A DNA stretch of 64,000 bases from Scedosporium boydii (GCA_002221725.1 NJFT01000029.1:124001-188000), one strand, 5' to 3'. Numbered from the stretch's first letter, positions 1-11,742 are shown. Translations and numbers: made by a program. Notes: generated from the sequence alone by a model not told the origin.

Positions 1-1017
1 TCATCATGGAGTGTAAGAGATAGCACCTCAGAATCCCCCTTCTCGAGAAACGCACCGAAGACGAGAGACTAGACGCAGCCAAGCGAGTTTGCCCCAGTTC
101 AGACGATAACCGCCATGAATTGACACCGCTTCCGCTCCCCCGATGTGGCAGAAATTGATCGAAATTAGTCTAAGAGCGGGATATTATTAAAGAGCCAACC
201 AACGCTTGATTAATAAACCCTTTAGGGGTTCCGTGACGGTACCTTGCGTTGATGTGAGGGGTACTCGGACGGGAAATAGAAACGCATGATCGCCCGGCGG
301 CTGGAAGACGGGAAGGCCGCGGAGCACGGTCCGAGATTTGACCCCGCCCGGCCCAGAGTTTCGGACCCCAACTTATATTATGGCTGGCATCGCGACCTAT
401 GGGACGCCGGAGTCGAACCAACAGGTCAACAACCAACGAGTTTTTCGAGGACCAACACCTTTTTTTCGTATATATGCTAAATTCCATGCATTTGACCGCT
501 TCCAAAAGTTCCCACGGCATGATAGCGGAGGCAACGGCTCGTGGTGGGAATCCCTTCACGGAGTCTATTTTGGACCGCTAGGGAGCGACTGTATTGGGCC
601 ATTTTCATGATCTTGTGCGACCAGGAGGACGACGAGAGCGGCCTGGAAACGAAAAGCATCCCGGAGCTCTTCTGCATTGGTCAGTTACCCAAATTGGCCA
701 GGACGACCGGTGAGAGTGCGAGCCCTGTATACGATTCTCAGATGATTGAGCCGGATTGGCGATGCGATCTCACAGGCAGTGCATAATGACAGACCGGGCA
801 TCCCTTGATCTCTTGAGTTTTCCATAGAGACGTACTGTACCGGCTCCCCCCGACACCGCCCACTTCTCCCAGTCTCTCTCCCCTCCTCTCTTTCTCCTCG
901 CCACTCCTTTTTGCTGTGCTTTGCACTTCTGCGCTTTCCAGCGAACCCAGTCTATACTCGCTCAAACCCCATCCCAAGTCTTCGACATCACCCCTCGACT
1001 AGGACACATTGCCCACA
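1..1017. other. intergenic, no supported gene
   Basis: No open frame here looks like a real protein. Two things stand out. A 20-base stretch at 399-418 resembles a retrotransposon tRNA primer-binding site, since it reads as the complement of a tRNA 3' end including CCA. A pyrimidine-rich tract lies just before the gene that follows. Confidence 0.6.
861..912 (+). promoter_or_regulatory. CT-rich tract upstream of the 1018 gene
   Basis: About 50 bases made almost only of C and T, ending roughly 105 bases before the start codon at 1018. Pyrimidine-rich tracts of this kind are common near transcription starts of filamentous-fungal genes. No convincing TATA box is seen between it and the start codon. 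Confidence 0.4.
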
Positions 1018-1914
1018 ATGAGGGGATTTCTACTTATTTTTCTTTGGGCGGTACTCATCCCTCTGTCTCATGCGTCAAAGGAGGGCGTGGGGTACGAGAT
1101 GCTGGCTTATTACTACGCCTACAAGGCAGAATTCAAAGCTTTGACTGCAGCGGGCGACGAAGATCTCAGATTACTCGCTCTTGACTGTGAGGGTAGTGCG
1201 GGAGGTTTATGCACATTCAACGAATTCATCGAAGCCGTCACCGAAAAAAAACCAAACTCTCTACCCCGAGTCACTTATCAGCCGGGCACCGACGACGGTC
1301 GCCACAGCGTGTTTCCCGACGTGGACGTCGTGGGCAGAAAATTCCAGGAATACTTTAATCCGACATGGGCATTCACGTTCGACTACATCGACAACGAGAA
1401 ACTGCATGCGCTTTTAAACCCCAACTCAGGACCCTCCCGCCGTGGGAATGAACTCAGCAAAGTTATCGAGAACCTTCGCAAAAACTATGCTGTCGGTCCA
1501 AGCACCGATCTCGACAAATGCCTTCAGGCTAGTGTGAAAGCCGGCCGGGCTCGGAGCATCGAGCTGGAAAAGTACCTCTTAGACTTGTTCCAACCAGAGG
1601 GAGGCCAACCGTTGGCTTGGGAGAATTCGAAACGCCAAATTTACAAAATTACACCCATGACAAAGAGAGCTCAATATCCCGATGGGGGACGTGTCATTAC
1701 TGTCCTTGACTTGAAGAAAACAATGGAGCAGTCTGCCATCGGCAGTCCGAACGATAAGAATGAGTTTAAATCGTTCATCGAGGAACTCAAGCGAGGGGGG
1801 GAACAGCGTACCCGTTCGCAATCATTTAACGACAAAGTGAAGGAGTTTAGTGGTCATTCCGGTGCCTTGGACGTTTGGAATAATTTCGTCGCAGAGCTGA
1901 GAGCTTCGTGTTGA
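1018..1914 (+). CDS. secreted protein of unknown function (298 aa)
   Basis: Single-exon gene. The ATG at 1018 is chosen because it opens a clear signal peptide: a charged MR start, a hydrophobic core FLLIFLWAVLIPL and a likely cleavage near HAS. The mature part is hydrophilic, with few cysteines, and rich in Lys, Asp and Glu. It contains regularly spaced aromatic residues (YYYAY near residue 30, FTFDYID near 120). I see no membrane segment after the signal and no GPI-type tail, so secretion into the medium or cell wall is inferred. I do not recognise a known domain. The gene ends 615 bp before the DUF4246-type gene on the same strand. Confidence 0.75.
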   Translation: MRGFLLIFLWAVLIPLSHASKEGVGYEMLAYYYAYKAEFKALTAAGDEDLRLLALDCEGSAGGLCTFNEFIEAVTEKKPNSLPRVTYQPGTDDGRHSVFPDVDVVGRKFQEYFNPTWAFTFDYIDNEKLHALLNPNSGPSRRGNELSKVIENLRKNYAVGPSTDLDKCLQASVKAGRARSIELEKYLLDLFQPEGGQPLAWENSKRQIYKITPMTKRAQYPDGGRVITVLDLKKTMEQSAIGSPNDKNEFKSFIEELKRGGEQRTRSQSFNDKVKEFSGHSGALDVWNNFVAELRASC

Positions 1915-2529
1915 AAGTCTTTGAAGGTACCCCCAGGCTTTTATAGATTAACAAGCTGGGCACAGTTGGCATTCTAAGAGGGTTACCCCAACTGTGTCCT
2001 ACAATTTATCTCCTCGCGTATCTAAAAATTAAATCTCTCCCAAACGGAATCTCTCCCAAATGGTGCAGTTCCCGTGGCCCCATCGCAGCTCTAGTGTGTT
2101 GTGTAGACAGTAGATAGTAGTACAAACGTGTTTCAGGCACATTTTTAGGCTAAAACTCTCTGAAAGGCTTTAACGCCCATGGGTCATATTCATAGTCTTT
2201 TCCAAAATCAAGTTATATCGGGTTGCCATTTTTGCCTCTATTGCAATCCCGCCGACGGTTATTGTCCAGCAAATAGGTCCGGTCCAGAGTCCAGACCCAG
2301 CTCGCTAGCCGGTAAAATTGACCGGTGTGGCTGGGAGGATTCCTCTCCTATTCTCTTTGTTGTTCTAGCGAGGAATGCAAAGTTCTTTCCTCCCACACAC
2401 TGCTTTATTTATTCTGTCAGCTCCATTTAGCCAGGTATCACCAAGACCAAAACGGTCACTTTGGCCAACTCAAAAAAATCCTGTTAGAGAGAAACATCGA
2501 CAGAACGGCGGAGTGCATGCAGAGTCCCA
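1915..2529. other. intergenic between two plus-strand genes
   Basis: About 600 bp with short overlapping frames that do not look coding. It presumably holds the 3' end of the secreted-protein gene and the promoter of the DUF4246-type gene. An imperfect duplication 'aatctctcccaaa' occurs near 2030-2060. Confidence 0.5.
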
Positions 2530-5052
2530 ATGGAAGGTGGACCTGAGGACAACCTTAGCTCAGGTGTAGATACGGGGCACGAGCTTTCCGCCCCCCAATC
2601 ATCTGTACCCCCGTCTCCCGAAAAGGCTACCAACATCGAATTGCATTGGCGAAGGCGATTTGCTCACGGAATGCTTGACTGGGTGCTTCCAACTCGCCTC
2701 ACTGCCCGTGAGCTCGCCATGTTGAAGACAATGGACTCGATAACTGATAGGTCCAATTGGGAGTCTGATGTCTTCAACTCCCAGACAACAGAGGCATTGA
2801 GGCGAGAGATGACAGCAAGAGAGCCTCTCCTTAGTCCCAAGGCCTGGGCCTGGTGTTTGGAAGAGCTTCGGGATAAGGCAAGATCGTTCGTGCGCACCGG
2901 CCGAGTTCTAGTCTATGATGCGGGCATCCGGGTATCCAAGTCTAGTCTACAGGGCTCCGAAAGGATGGAGAGACTGGTCCGTGAGATGCTGAAGACTGAT
3001 GACGGATGGGGACGCCGGGCTAGTGAAGGCCCGTTGCACGATATCGTGGATCCCTCGCTAAACCCGCTGGCATATGGACGAACAAAGATCCTTCCCCCCA
3101 CTGACGGAGTCGATCTCAACAACATGTGGGCTCATTCTGGACGAGGAGTGGTGTCTGAGATTGCGCCTCATGTCAAGCCCCGTGGTCCCCACTCGTACTA
3201 TCATCACTCGCCGGGTGAGGTTGAGCCCAACTTCAACCTTCCCTATAACATTACCTCACTCTCGGAGCTTGACACTGACTCTGACTCCGAACCTGGGCCT
3301 GGGAAACTTGCCAAGAAGAGGGCCCCACGAACTATTTCGAACCTGTTTCAATGGCTCCCCTGCGACATTGTCATCATGGACGCTGACGCATGTACAAGCA
3401 CTGAGATCGGCCTTCGAGTTCGTATCACAAGCTACATCAATGGCCTTCATCCGAGCACTCACGGGTCGATGTACTCTCTCATCGAGAATGCCATCTCGGC
3501 TTCGGTGTTTCCTTGGAACGATGTACTCATGCACGCCGGTACTAGGAAGAGGGAGAATCGTCATATGAGTTGGTTTCAGAGGTGGTGGACAATAGGACCA
3601 CCCAGAACGCCTCCTCGTATTTCGACTTTCGGGATTCGCGCTCCATTTCCCGTTCCACCAAACGGGCCTTGTTGGACGAAAGATAGAAACTTTTATAGAG
3701 AACTCTGCTACCTCTCCGATGACTGGGATAGGATGAGCCAGGCCCAAAGGGATGATTCGCTGGACGACATCATCACGAGGATGCAAACTACTCCAGCCCT
3801 CTGCAACACTTTCAAGGTGGATTTCTTTCGAGCAAAATCCAAAGTGAACGAAACCATACGGGCGAGGCTTGAACAATTCCGGCACCCGGAGCCTGGGATT
3901 TACTTCTCTTTCCAAGATTGGAACAGCGGGACGAATGCCTTGTACCCAGTTCAGGACATTTCTAACACAGTTAGATCCGGAATATACCGCTCCGCCCAGG
4001 GCTGTCCTCACCCTTTTTTCGCGCCCAGCAGAGTATGGTCGTGCGAAAGGACTTCAGAAATGGATTCCCTCCCTGAACGGGGTCCACCGTTTAGAAATCA
4101 CACAGTCATTCCACTGTTAGATCCCAACAGCCAGCAGCCTGGAACCAGGTGCTCTGGCGAGTTGCTTCAATCGATCGGTGAGGTATTCGATGTTACGCAG
4201 ACCTGCCCGCGCTGTTACGTTGCCAACAAATATGGCGACGAAACTGGGAGTCGAGATTGGTGTAGGGAAAATATTAAAGTCCACCCACAGCGGCGACGAA
4301 ATCACAAGTATCGGGAGGTCCAACTACATCACCAGTTCAGACATCAGGGCCTGCAGGTCTATGTCAGAATGCAGACTATCGAACTGACGCCGGATAGGCC
4401 ACGTTTCCCAGGCAGCGATTGGATTCTAGAAGGCATGCTCAATGAGCACATTGTCGCCACATCAGTCTACACCTTTGATCAGACCAACGTCGCTGAAGCA
4501 CTTAGTCTCCAGTTCCGAGTGGCAGCGGATTTCACTCGCGAGAACTATGGGTTCCATCGTTCTGAGTTTCAGAGAGCATTCGCCACATTTGCCGTCGACC
4601 AACCTATTGATGAGATCCTTACAAGGATCTCCCATTTCCAAACGGTCGGGTCGGTCGCAGCGCCCAAAGAAAGACTAGTTGCTTTCCCCAACGTTGTCCA
4701 GTACCGTCTCAATCCCATCGAACTCCAAGACCCATCTAAACCCGGATGTGTTCGGTTCCTTACACTCTGCCTTGTTGATCCGAACTACCGTGTTATTTCG
4801 ACTAAAAGAGTCGTCCCACAAGATTTCTGCTGGTGGAGGCGCGATGTTTTCCCCGACGACTTCCTCAGCAGCAGAGGTCTGCCCGCCGAAGTGAGAGACC
4901 AGATCGCCCATGACGCATTCGATTCATCAATTTTCACGCCGGAGGAGGCTACCGATTTTCGGGCTCGTATGCAGAAAGAGCGGGAAGACATGATGGCTGA
5001 TTTGGATTACGGGAGCTTTAGCCACTCATACTTCAATCGGGATCTAATCTAA
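2530..5052 (+). CDS. DUF4246-family protein (840 aa)
   Basis: One uninterrupted exon. The order of motifs matches the fungal DUF4246 family: NPLAYGRTKIL near residue 177, WLPCDIVI, SYINGLHPSTH followed by MYSLIENAI, then WNDV, and a C-terminal block with AFPNVVQYRL (718-727), RFLTLCLVDPNYR and CWWRRDVFPDDF. Function of the family is not established; the fold has been suggested to resemble 2-oxoglutarate/Fe(II) oxygenases. From memory, typical members carry a WHxEG motif and a Q-H-R motif. Here the equivalents read W631-I-L-E-G635 and Q724-Y-R726, so both putative metal histidines appear lost. At 840 aa it is longer than members I recall (about 600-700), with an acidic Ser/Asp-rich insert near 245. 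Confidence 0.85.
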   Translation: MEGGPEDNLSSGVDTGHELSAPQSSVPPSPEKATNIELHWRRRFAHGMLDWVLPTRLTARELAMLKTMDSITDRSNWESDVFNSQTTEALRREMTAREPLLSPKAWAWCLEELRDKARSFVRTGRVLVYDAGIRVSKSSLQGSERMERLVREMLKTDDGWGRRASEGPLHDIVDPSLNPLAYGRTKILPPTDGVDLNNMWAHSGRGVVSEIAPHVKPRGPHSYYHHSPGEVEPNFNLPYNITSLSELDTDSDSEPGPGKLAKKRAPRTISNLFQWLPCDIVIMDADACTSTEIGLRVRITSYINGLHPSTHGSMYSLIENAISASVFPWNDVLMHAGTRKRENRHMSWFQRWWTIGPPRTPPRISTFGIRAPFPVPPNGPCWTKDRNFYRELCYLSDDWDRMSQAQRDDSLDDIITRMQTTPALCNTFKVDFFRAKSKVNETIRARLEQFRHPEPGIYFSFQDWNSGTNALYPVQDISNTVRSGIYRSAQGCPHPFFAPSRVWSCERTSEMDSLPERGPPFRNHTVIPLLDPNSQQPGTRCSGELLQSIGEVFDVTQTCPRCYVANKYGDETGSRDWCRENIKVHPQRRRNHKYREVQLHHQFRHQGLQVYVRMQTIELTPDRPRFPGSDWILEGMLNEHIVATSVYTFDQTNVAEALSLQFRVAADFTRENYGFHRSEFQRAFATFAVDQPIDEILTRISHFQTVGSVAAPKERLVAFPNVVQYRLNPIELQDPSKPGCVRFLTLCLVDPNYRVISTKRVVPQDFCWWRRDVFPDDFLSSRGLPAEVRDQIAHDAFDSSIFTPEEATDFRARMQKEREDMMADLDYGSFSHSYFNRDLI

Positions 5053-5339
5053 TCGGCTGATTGCCGAATTCTTTTTCGCTTGACAACCTATTGCGACTAG
5101 TGCCAACTTGCCGACAAACCGATCTACCCTCCGTGCCGTAGTATTATAAGTAAAATAAAGAATGTGAACAGCGAATGTCATAGATCAGCCCCCTAGCGAC
5201 TATTCACGGAGTATTGAGCATCTGATCGCCAAGTGTATATGTCGCTGTGAACCTGCCAGATGCACTGGGAACAGGCCAGCGAGATGTTGAGCCATGAAAG
5301 TAATTTCCAGGTGGAGGAACTAACATTCCCATAGGAAAT
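5053..5339. other. 3' flank of DUF4246 gene
   Basis: Short spacer between the DUF4246-type gene and tRNA-Arg. Contains 'agtaaaataaag' near 5149, a possible polyadenylation signal. Confidence 0.35.
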
Positions 5340-5411
5340 GGCCTAGTGGCCCAATGGCAAGGCGTCTGACTACGAATCAGGAGATTGCAGGTTCGATCCC
5401 TGCCTAGGTCA
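5340..5411 (+). tRNA. tRNA-Arg(ACG)
   Basis: A complete cloverleaf without intron. Acceptor arms 5340-5346 and 5404-5410 pair over 7 bp with one G-U. The anticodon loop is CTACGAA in a 5-bp stem, giving anticodon ACG. The T arm is GCAGGTTCGATCCCTGC. The discriminator base is A (5411). Confidence 0.95.
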
Positions 5412-5933
5412 ATTAAGGGAATATCTTCTTTTTTGCTCCGTTTTCCTAGCCCATGGCGTTAAATAGAACCGCATTGACATCCGTAATTACACAGCCAATG
5501 AAAGAAGTGTATTGGGGCTGAAAACATCATGAGGGCCTGAAACGGAACGACGCGGAAACTGAACATCTCCGCTCTGTGTAGTCCGCTGTTTATCGCAGGG
5601 AACTGCTAGCATTCGCTTAGTCTACTACGGAGTACAGCGCGTCTGATACTATGATAATATTTAAATGTATAAAATATATAAACAAGATAGGCGTTTTAAT
5701 ATCACGCTTCTTAATATAACTAGAAAAGTTAAAGTCTTAGATTTTCCATTTCCAACCGATGAATTCGTATCTTTCTAGAAGCGTTCCTCTTTACGGGAGT
5801 GCAGGCCCCTTCTCTTAAACCCTTCCCTTCAGCCCAGCCTGCCCAATGCCCATCCGACGGAACCCCGCATCCTCCCAACCCTTAGGCAACCCTTCCAACA
5901 CCCATCGGCTTGTCAGACAGATTGAAGCTCCCC
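5412..5933. other. AT-rich spacer upstream of NLR 1
   Basis: About 520 bp, strongly AT-rich at 5650-5720 (runs such as atttaaatgtataaaatat). It carries the palindrome-like tactacggagtaca near 5622. No gene is seen. Confidence 0.5.
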
Positions 5934-8900
5934 ATGGATCCCGTTTCGGCTGTCGGACTGGCTTCGTCAATTCTCACCTTTGTCGACTTCTCGTGGAAGT
6001 TGATTGCAGGTAGCCTAGAAATCTACCACTCCCTCGACGGTTCGCTGCAGGAAAATGCGCGCTTGGAGGACGTCATCGATGATCTTGACTCCATCGCAGA
6101 GGATCTGGAGAAAACGACCTCTGGAAGGACTAAATCGGAACGGGCCATTCGCCGGCTCGCGAGAGATTGTCGAAGTGATGCGGAGGTCCTCTTAGATGTT
6201 CTAAAGCAACTAAAGGTGCCGAAACGATCCATTTGGAAGAGTGCCTACTCTAAATGGAGGGCTTTGAGAAAGCGAGAAGAAGTAAGAGATTTGAAGGAAA
6301 GATTGCAGGAGTATCGGGCGGAGATATTGATCAACTTGACCTTGTTGCTCCGGTGAGAGATAACTACTTAGTTTCTCTGTAAAAAGCTATTTTTCGCTAA
6401 CCGTAACCCTAGCGATGGACAATCGGAAATATGCTCCCAGATCAACGCCATTAACAATGACAGCTCCGAGTTAAAAACGGAGTTTTCGGCGCAGCTTCAG
6501 AGCCTCCAGAGCGATTTAATCGCCGCCATTCAAAGCAATGATCCCCCAACTCTTGATGCTCCTCCTACACACGATTCGACCCCTTCCGACCACTTGGACC
6601 AGACGCAAGAAACGCTAGCAGAAATTGGGCGAATACTGCGAGACATGCAGTCGCTAACGCAAACTATTCCGTTGCATCACCGTGTGCTGCGGCAGCTCAT
6701 TTATAACGACATGCGTCTGAGGCAAGGGCAAATCCCTTTAGCGGGCGAGGATACATGCAAGTGGCTCCTGGAGAATGGCTATGACACAGAGGATGAGGGG
6801 GATAACTCCAGTTGCGTGTCTCTGAATTCTGAGAATGCATTTTATAATGGCCGAGCCTCGAAGCCACTCGAAATCGACCCCGAACATGGCCCTGACGCTG
6901 TAATAGAGCAATCTTTCGACTCGTCTCCAGCAACAGAAGCGGAAAGTCGTATACTGAGGTCGGATCCAGACGTATCCCATGGCAAGGCCGAGATAGAAAG
7001 CCGTAGGGACGCAAGGAAAGTCTTCTGCTCGTGGCTAAACAGTGGCAAACACATCTTTCATATTTCAGGCAAGGCCGGGTCTGGAAAGTCCACCCTTATG
7101 AAGTTTGTCTCACAGCACGAAACGACACGACGAGAGCTGGAGAAATGGGCTGGGCCAAAGACGCCGATTGTGGCGCAGTTCTATTTCTATAGCGCTGGGA
7201 CCTACCTACAATCGACCCTTCAGGGACTTTACAGGTCATTGCTATTCGAGGTTCTCCGCCGCTGCCCCGAGATGATCCCTGTTGTGTTTCCGAAACAGTG
7301 GGCCCAGATGCAGAAGGGCCCTGGTGATCGTCTTGTTGAAAGTTTGGACTTTAGTGAGGAAGACATCAAAATGGGTTTCGAGAAACTCACCAGCTCCGCA
7401 GGACACGACACATACAAGTTCTGCTTCTTCATAGACGGCCTAGACGAGTACCATGGGAATGTTCTTGCTCGTGAAGAGCTGGCCTTGAAACTGAAGAGAT
7501 GGACTGAGAGGGGCGATATCAAGATTTGCGTCTCTTCAAGGCCGCAGAGAGAGTACCTTGAACTTTTCGCTTCACCTGCTCATCAACCTCTTCACTTACA
7601 CCTTCTAAACCGGGGTGATATCTACGCCTACTGCCGGAGTCGGTTATCAAATGATCGCGAGGTCATCAAGACGGGTGAAAACTATGACGATCTCTTGGTT
7701 GATATTTCTGAGGACTGCCAAGGGGTTTTCCTCTGGGCGTACTTGGTGGTAGATATCCTTCTCGCCGCGATTCGGCAAGGAGACTCTCGGAAGGTCCTCC
7801 GTCAAAAGCTCGAAGAAGTACCTATGGAGTTGAGCGATTTGTACGACCAACTTCGAAAAAGTGCGACAGCCAGCCGCATCGACAGAATCCGAGCCAATAA
7901 AATGCTGTTCTTAGCAGCTCAAAATCCCTTTCCCGGCTCGTTAAACGCCATGGCGTTCTCCTGGTTGGACTCGGGAGAGCTCGAGGATCCGAACTTCCCC
8001 ATTCACCCTCTGCGCGAGCCATACACAAGAGAAGAAATCATCAAGCGGTTTGCGCTGGTTAAAAAGCAAATCTACAGTCTCACTCAGGGCCTTCTAGAAG
8101 TAGTCCCTGAAACAGCCGAGGAACACGTACACACTGGGAGGACTTTCTTCCCCTCCGACGGCCATCTCGACGAGAGGGTGTTGTTTTTTCACCGAACGGC
8201 CAGAGACTACATCCTAGATCGGTGCTATTCGGATGCAGAAATGCGCGAGTTGGCATCGGGTTTCGACCGGCCGATGTATACGGAAGGATACGTTTAGCAG
8301 AAATTGCTCTTAGCATTTATGTATGCGCCGATACTGCCGTCCTCACCGATACCCTTTCGAGCTGCCTTCGATCACTGGACTTGATCTTTGGCGAGCGAGT
8401 GTCTCCGCTATATGGCGATTTTCGCGTTATACTTGAGGCCAGGGTGGCTTCGGACACGGTGTATTGCCGCAATTGCCCCGACATGCCCTTTCGCTATCTC
8501 TTTGGTCTAAATGAAAGCGACTTTTTCACTCGAAGCGGGCGCCGTATCTCGTTTGTAGCACTCGCTGCATACTCTGGGCTGACAGGTTACGTGGTTCGTG
8601 AGGTGGTTTCCAATCCAGCCTTGAAGAGAACCGTTGATGACTTGAACCTCCTCGTTTCAGCCCTGCACGGTTCCTCCCTGCATCTTGCCTTGGCGTTGGT
8701 GGTTCTCGGCGCGGATCTTGATGATTCTGTGACGCATTGGTCTGGCGATCTGGAGGCCGCGCCCACGGGTGTTCAGTGGCCAGTCTGGTTGATCGCCTTG
8801 GTCATAATTGCTTCCGTAGCGGGCGCCTCTTATTTCGACCTACTTGGTCTGGATTCCTTGAGGCCGTTGACAACAGTACTTGTACGACATGCCGGCCGAG

Positions 8901-9127
8901 TAAAGGAAAGTTTCAGCATATCCGGAAACCCGCGTGGGTTGGTCGTGCCGAATGAAGTGTCTGGCGAGGATTTCACGGGTATTCTTGACGAGGAGGGTAG
9001 AGTGGATGAAGCACGCACGGAGGAATTGGTGTCTCGGATATTGGATCTCTGCCCAACCGGGCGTCCTCGGGCCTCATGGAAGTCGCATGAGGTCGACGCG
9101 CTTGGTCTTAGATTGAGGGTCCTTTAA
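5934..9127 (+). CDS. NLR 1: NACHT-domain STAND protein with one frame break
   Basis: Probable self/non-self or stress receptor of the fungal NLR class. Exon 1 is 5934-6352 and exon 2 starts at 6413 after a 60-nt intron with a cgctaac branch site. The N-terminal domain starts MDPVSAVGLASSILTFVDF, as in many fungal STAND proteins, followed by a helical region. The NACHT domain has Walker A GKAGSGKST (about residue 359), Walker B FFIDGLDEY (about 477), VSSRPQ and GVFLWAYLVV. A later conserved FFHRTARDYIL (about 730) marks the DUF7791-like region. The frame then breaks between about 8259 and 8290: the first frame stops at 8297, while the homologous continuation (VYGRIRLAEIALS) is in another frame and runs to 9127. 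Adding one base would give 1,044 codons exactly, so a single-base deletion or sequencing error is inferred. No intron fits, because conserved residues lie on both sides. Confidence 0.85.
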
Positions 9128-10119
9128 ACTAGGCGCTTCCCCTGCTGTCTGACACCAACACCTCGCCGACATGCTCTGAACTTAACCAGCAGAACTACGG
9201 TTCGCATTTTGCTGGTCTCGCATAACACTGTAGAGCATTCCGGAAGTTAAGAGGAGGCAGGCGGCTGTCAAACATCCCCCCCAATCACGTCTTGTTCTCG
9301 AAGGCTTTCTCTCAAGTTTGCTGTGGTCCATATGATCCGCCTGAGTTGCTGGAAACTGCTGTTGAGATAGGCGACCTATGGTTCCCGATCGCTTTTATAT
9401 TCTTTCCTGATTTCCTCAAAGCTCCGTGATCTCCATGGACAAACAACACATTCCCTCACTCTCCGCTCGCATCTGTAACTAGCTTCACCCTGTAGCTTTT
9501 CGAGGCATGAACTCTCAGTAAATGTCTAGTTCTCAACGCAGATGCTGGCTACCCCGAGCCGTGTGCCCATCTACACGGAATTCAGCGCATGGGCATCCAG
9601 ACGTACGTTAGTTCGATTGGTTGGAAATGATACTTAAATAGTACGAAGTATTGGCTTGATGGGTCTGCCTCACAATTTGAATAGGGAAGGTCTCGGAACG
9701 GAACGAACTTCCAACGGAGCTTCTCAAGCACTGGCACTACGCCCGATAAGCCAAGTGGCCATCGGATCCTATTGCAACACTTAATCGGGGTTACTTCTTT
9801 ATTCTCTGTCTACTTAGTAATTATTGACATGAAGTTATCGACATGATGTTCCGTTCCTTCCATTTATGTTCCACGCTGTCGCCAACTAGAGATCCCAGAT
9901 CAAGTGGCCAACTGACAACGGTTTGGGCCAGTTGCTCCCGCTTTTCTGCTTTGGGGCTATATTCAGCCCATCATCGGCGACAATGTGCTTGGGGTGGTCC
10001 ATCCCTTATTCACCATCGTTGGTAGAACCTATCTGTCAAGGAGGGCCGCACGACGCTTCGCGAAATGACAGGCAGGTTCTCCTCTAACAACCGAATCCAT
10101 ACCTGAGTCTGACCGCAAT
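9128..10119. other. intergenic between convergent genes
   Basis: Nearly 1 kb between the 3' ends of NLR 1 (plus) and the MFS gene (minus). Short frames only; no RNA gene or repeat recognised. Confidence 0.5.
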
Positions 10120-11742
10120 TTACAGAGTGTACCTGAAGTCTGGACGGAGATCGCCCTGAATCCACTTCTGTTCATCCGTCAGTTTGCCCCAGGCATCGTC
10201 CATCTTGCCAGCCTTCCGGTCGCGGTTCATCTTCCGAAGGGCAAAATGCATGACAATCGAACCGGTAAGCAGGAAGAAGACCTGGTAGCCAAGAATAACT
10301 CCATGGCCGGTCCAGAAGCGGGGGTTTTCGCGGGTCAAGTATATATTGGACGACGTCACGCCGTTCAGGTTGCCCCAGCCCACCACCATGCCCAACACGA
10401 AGGCACGCTTCAAGGAGCCCTCGGTATTATTATTGACCCACGACAGAGTGTTTGGAATGGTCGGGTAAATCCCCGCAGCTCCTAGGAAAACAGCCACGTA
10501 CTGGACAGTCGGATTGGAAGTCGAGATGAGCATAACGAAGCCAACGATACCTAGCGTGACAGTGGCTATGTTGCAGTATCCGCGGTGGCGCGAGCGGTCG
10601 GCATAGAAACCAACTGCGATCGTTAGGGCGGCAGCGACGGCATATGGAGGGACAGAAAGAAGTTGAGCTTTCGTACCCTGGTGGCCCATGCCGCGCAGAA
10701 TGGTAGGGAGGAAGAGGGAGAAAGCGTAGAGGGGGCCGAGGCAACCCATGTAGATAACCATGTATCCGTACGTCTTCCAGTCCCTCAGCGCCGCATGGAT
10801 ATGTCTCTTGTCAAAGTCGTCCGCGTTGTGACCTTGCCGGTCCATGATAATGCGGCGCTGAAGGCGCACGCGGTCCTCGAGGGTAAGGAACCTAGCGGTC
10901 TCGGGCCAGTCAAAGACAAGCCACCAGCAGAACACACCGGCGATGACGGTGACCAGGCCCTCGAGGATAAAAATCCAGGCCCAGCCGGGTTTGCCACCGA
11001 TTCCGTCCATATTGGCAATAGCAGCCGCCAGTAGACCGCCGAAGGAGCCTGCGAGAGCGGCGGCAGAGAAAAAGATGGAAGAGCGCACACCGATTTCAGA
11101 ACTCTTGTACCAGCAGGAAAGGTAATAATTCACGCCGGGGAACAGGCCAGCCTCAGCAACGCCAAGGAAGAAACGGGCGGCGAGGAGTCCGGCATTATTG
11201 TGTACGATACCCATGAGAGTCATGATGGTACCCCAGACGACGATGACGACGGTGAAGAAGATTCGGGGCGTGACTTTCTTGAGCAGGGAGTTTGTAACCG
11301 GCTCGATAATCGCGTAACTGATGAAGAAAATTGTCAAGGAGTTGTTATAGTCTCCGTCAACCATGCCAAGGTTCTTTTCGAGGCCGGCCAGACGGGCATT
11401 GCCGATGTTGGTACGATCCAGGAAGGACAGCAGATAGAGGAAGGAGAGCCAGGGAATGAGCCACAGGTCAACTTTCCACATGAGTTTCCTGTCCTGTTCA
11501 CGTTAGCAAGTTAAGATGATGGGGATGGAAGCATGCCTCCCACTGACAAAGCCACTCACAATTTCACGGCGCTCCTCGTCGCTCTTGCCTGCATCCGGGT
11601 CTGGCAGGTTCGCGAGCAGCCGAGCACGCTCAATGTCGATGCCTGAATTGTCTGCCTTGTCATCTCCGGAATAGGTGTTGACCCTTTCTAGGTCAGCCTT
11701 TTCGGCCTCAATCGGGAAGGGAGGTTTTTCCGGGTCGGACAT
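10120..11742 (-). CDS. MFS transporter, anion:cation symporter (allantoate/nicotinate permease-like), 518 aa
   Basis: Two exons: 11742-11560 and 11493-10120. The 66-nt intron has GTGAGT donor, GCTAAC branch and ACAG acceptor. The first exon encodes an acidic cytosolic leader. The second opens with KVDLWLIPWLSFLYLLSFLDRTNIGNA, here shown only as family evidence: KxDLxLxPxLxxxYLxxFLDRTNIGNA-type sequence is the hallmark of TM1 of fungal ACS-family permeases (Dal5/Tna1 group). Twelve hydrophobic segments can be followed, with the GVAEAGLFPG motif in TM4 and a long central loop rich in charged residues. It likely imports a carboxylate such as nicotinate, allantoate or a related acid at the plasma membrane. 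Substrate cannot be told from sequence. Confidence 0.9.

Noticed and set aside
286..786. Overlapping small open frames
   Set aside because: Several frames overlap on both strands with no signal peptide, splice pattern or family motif.
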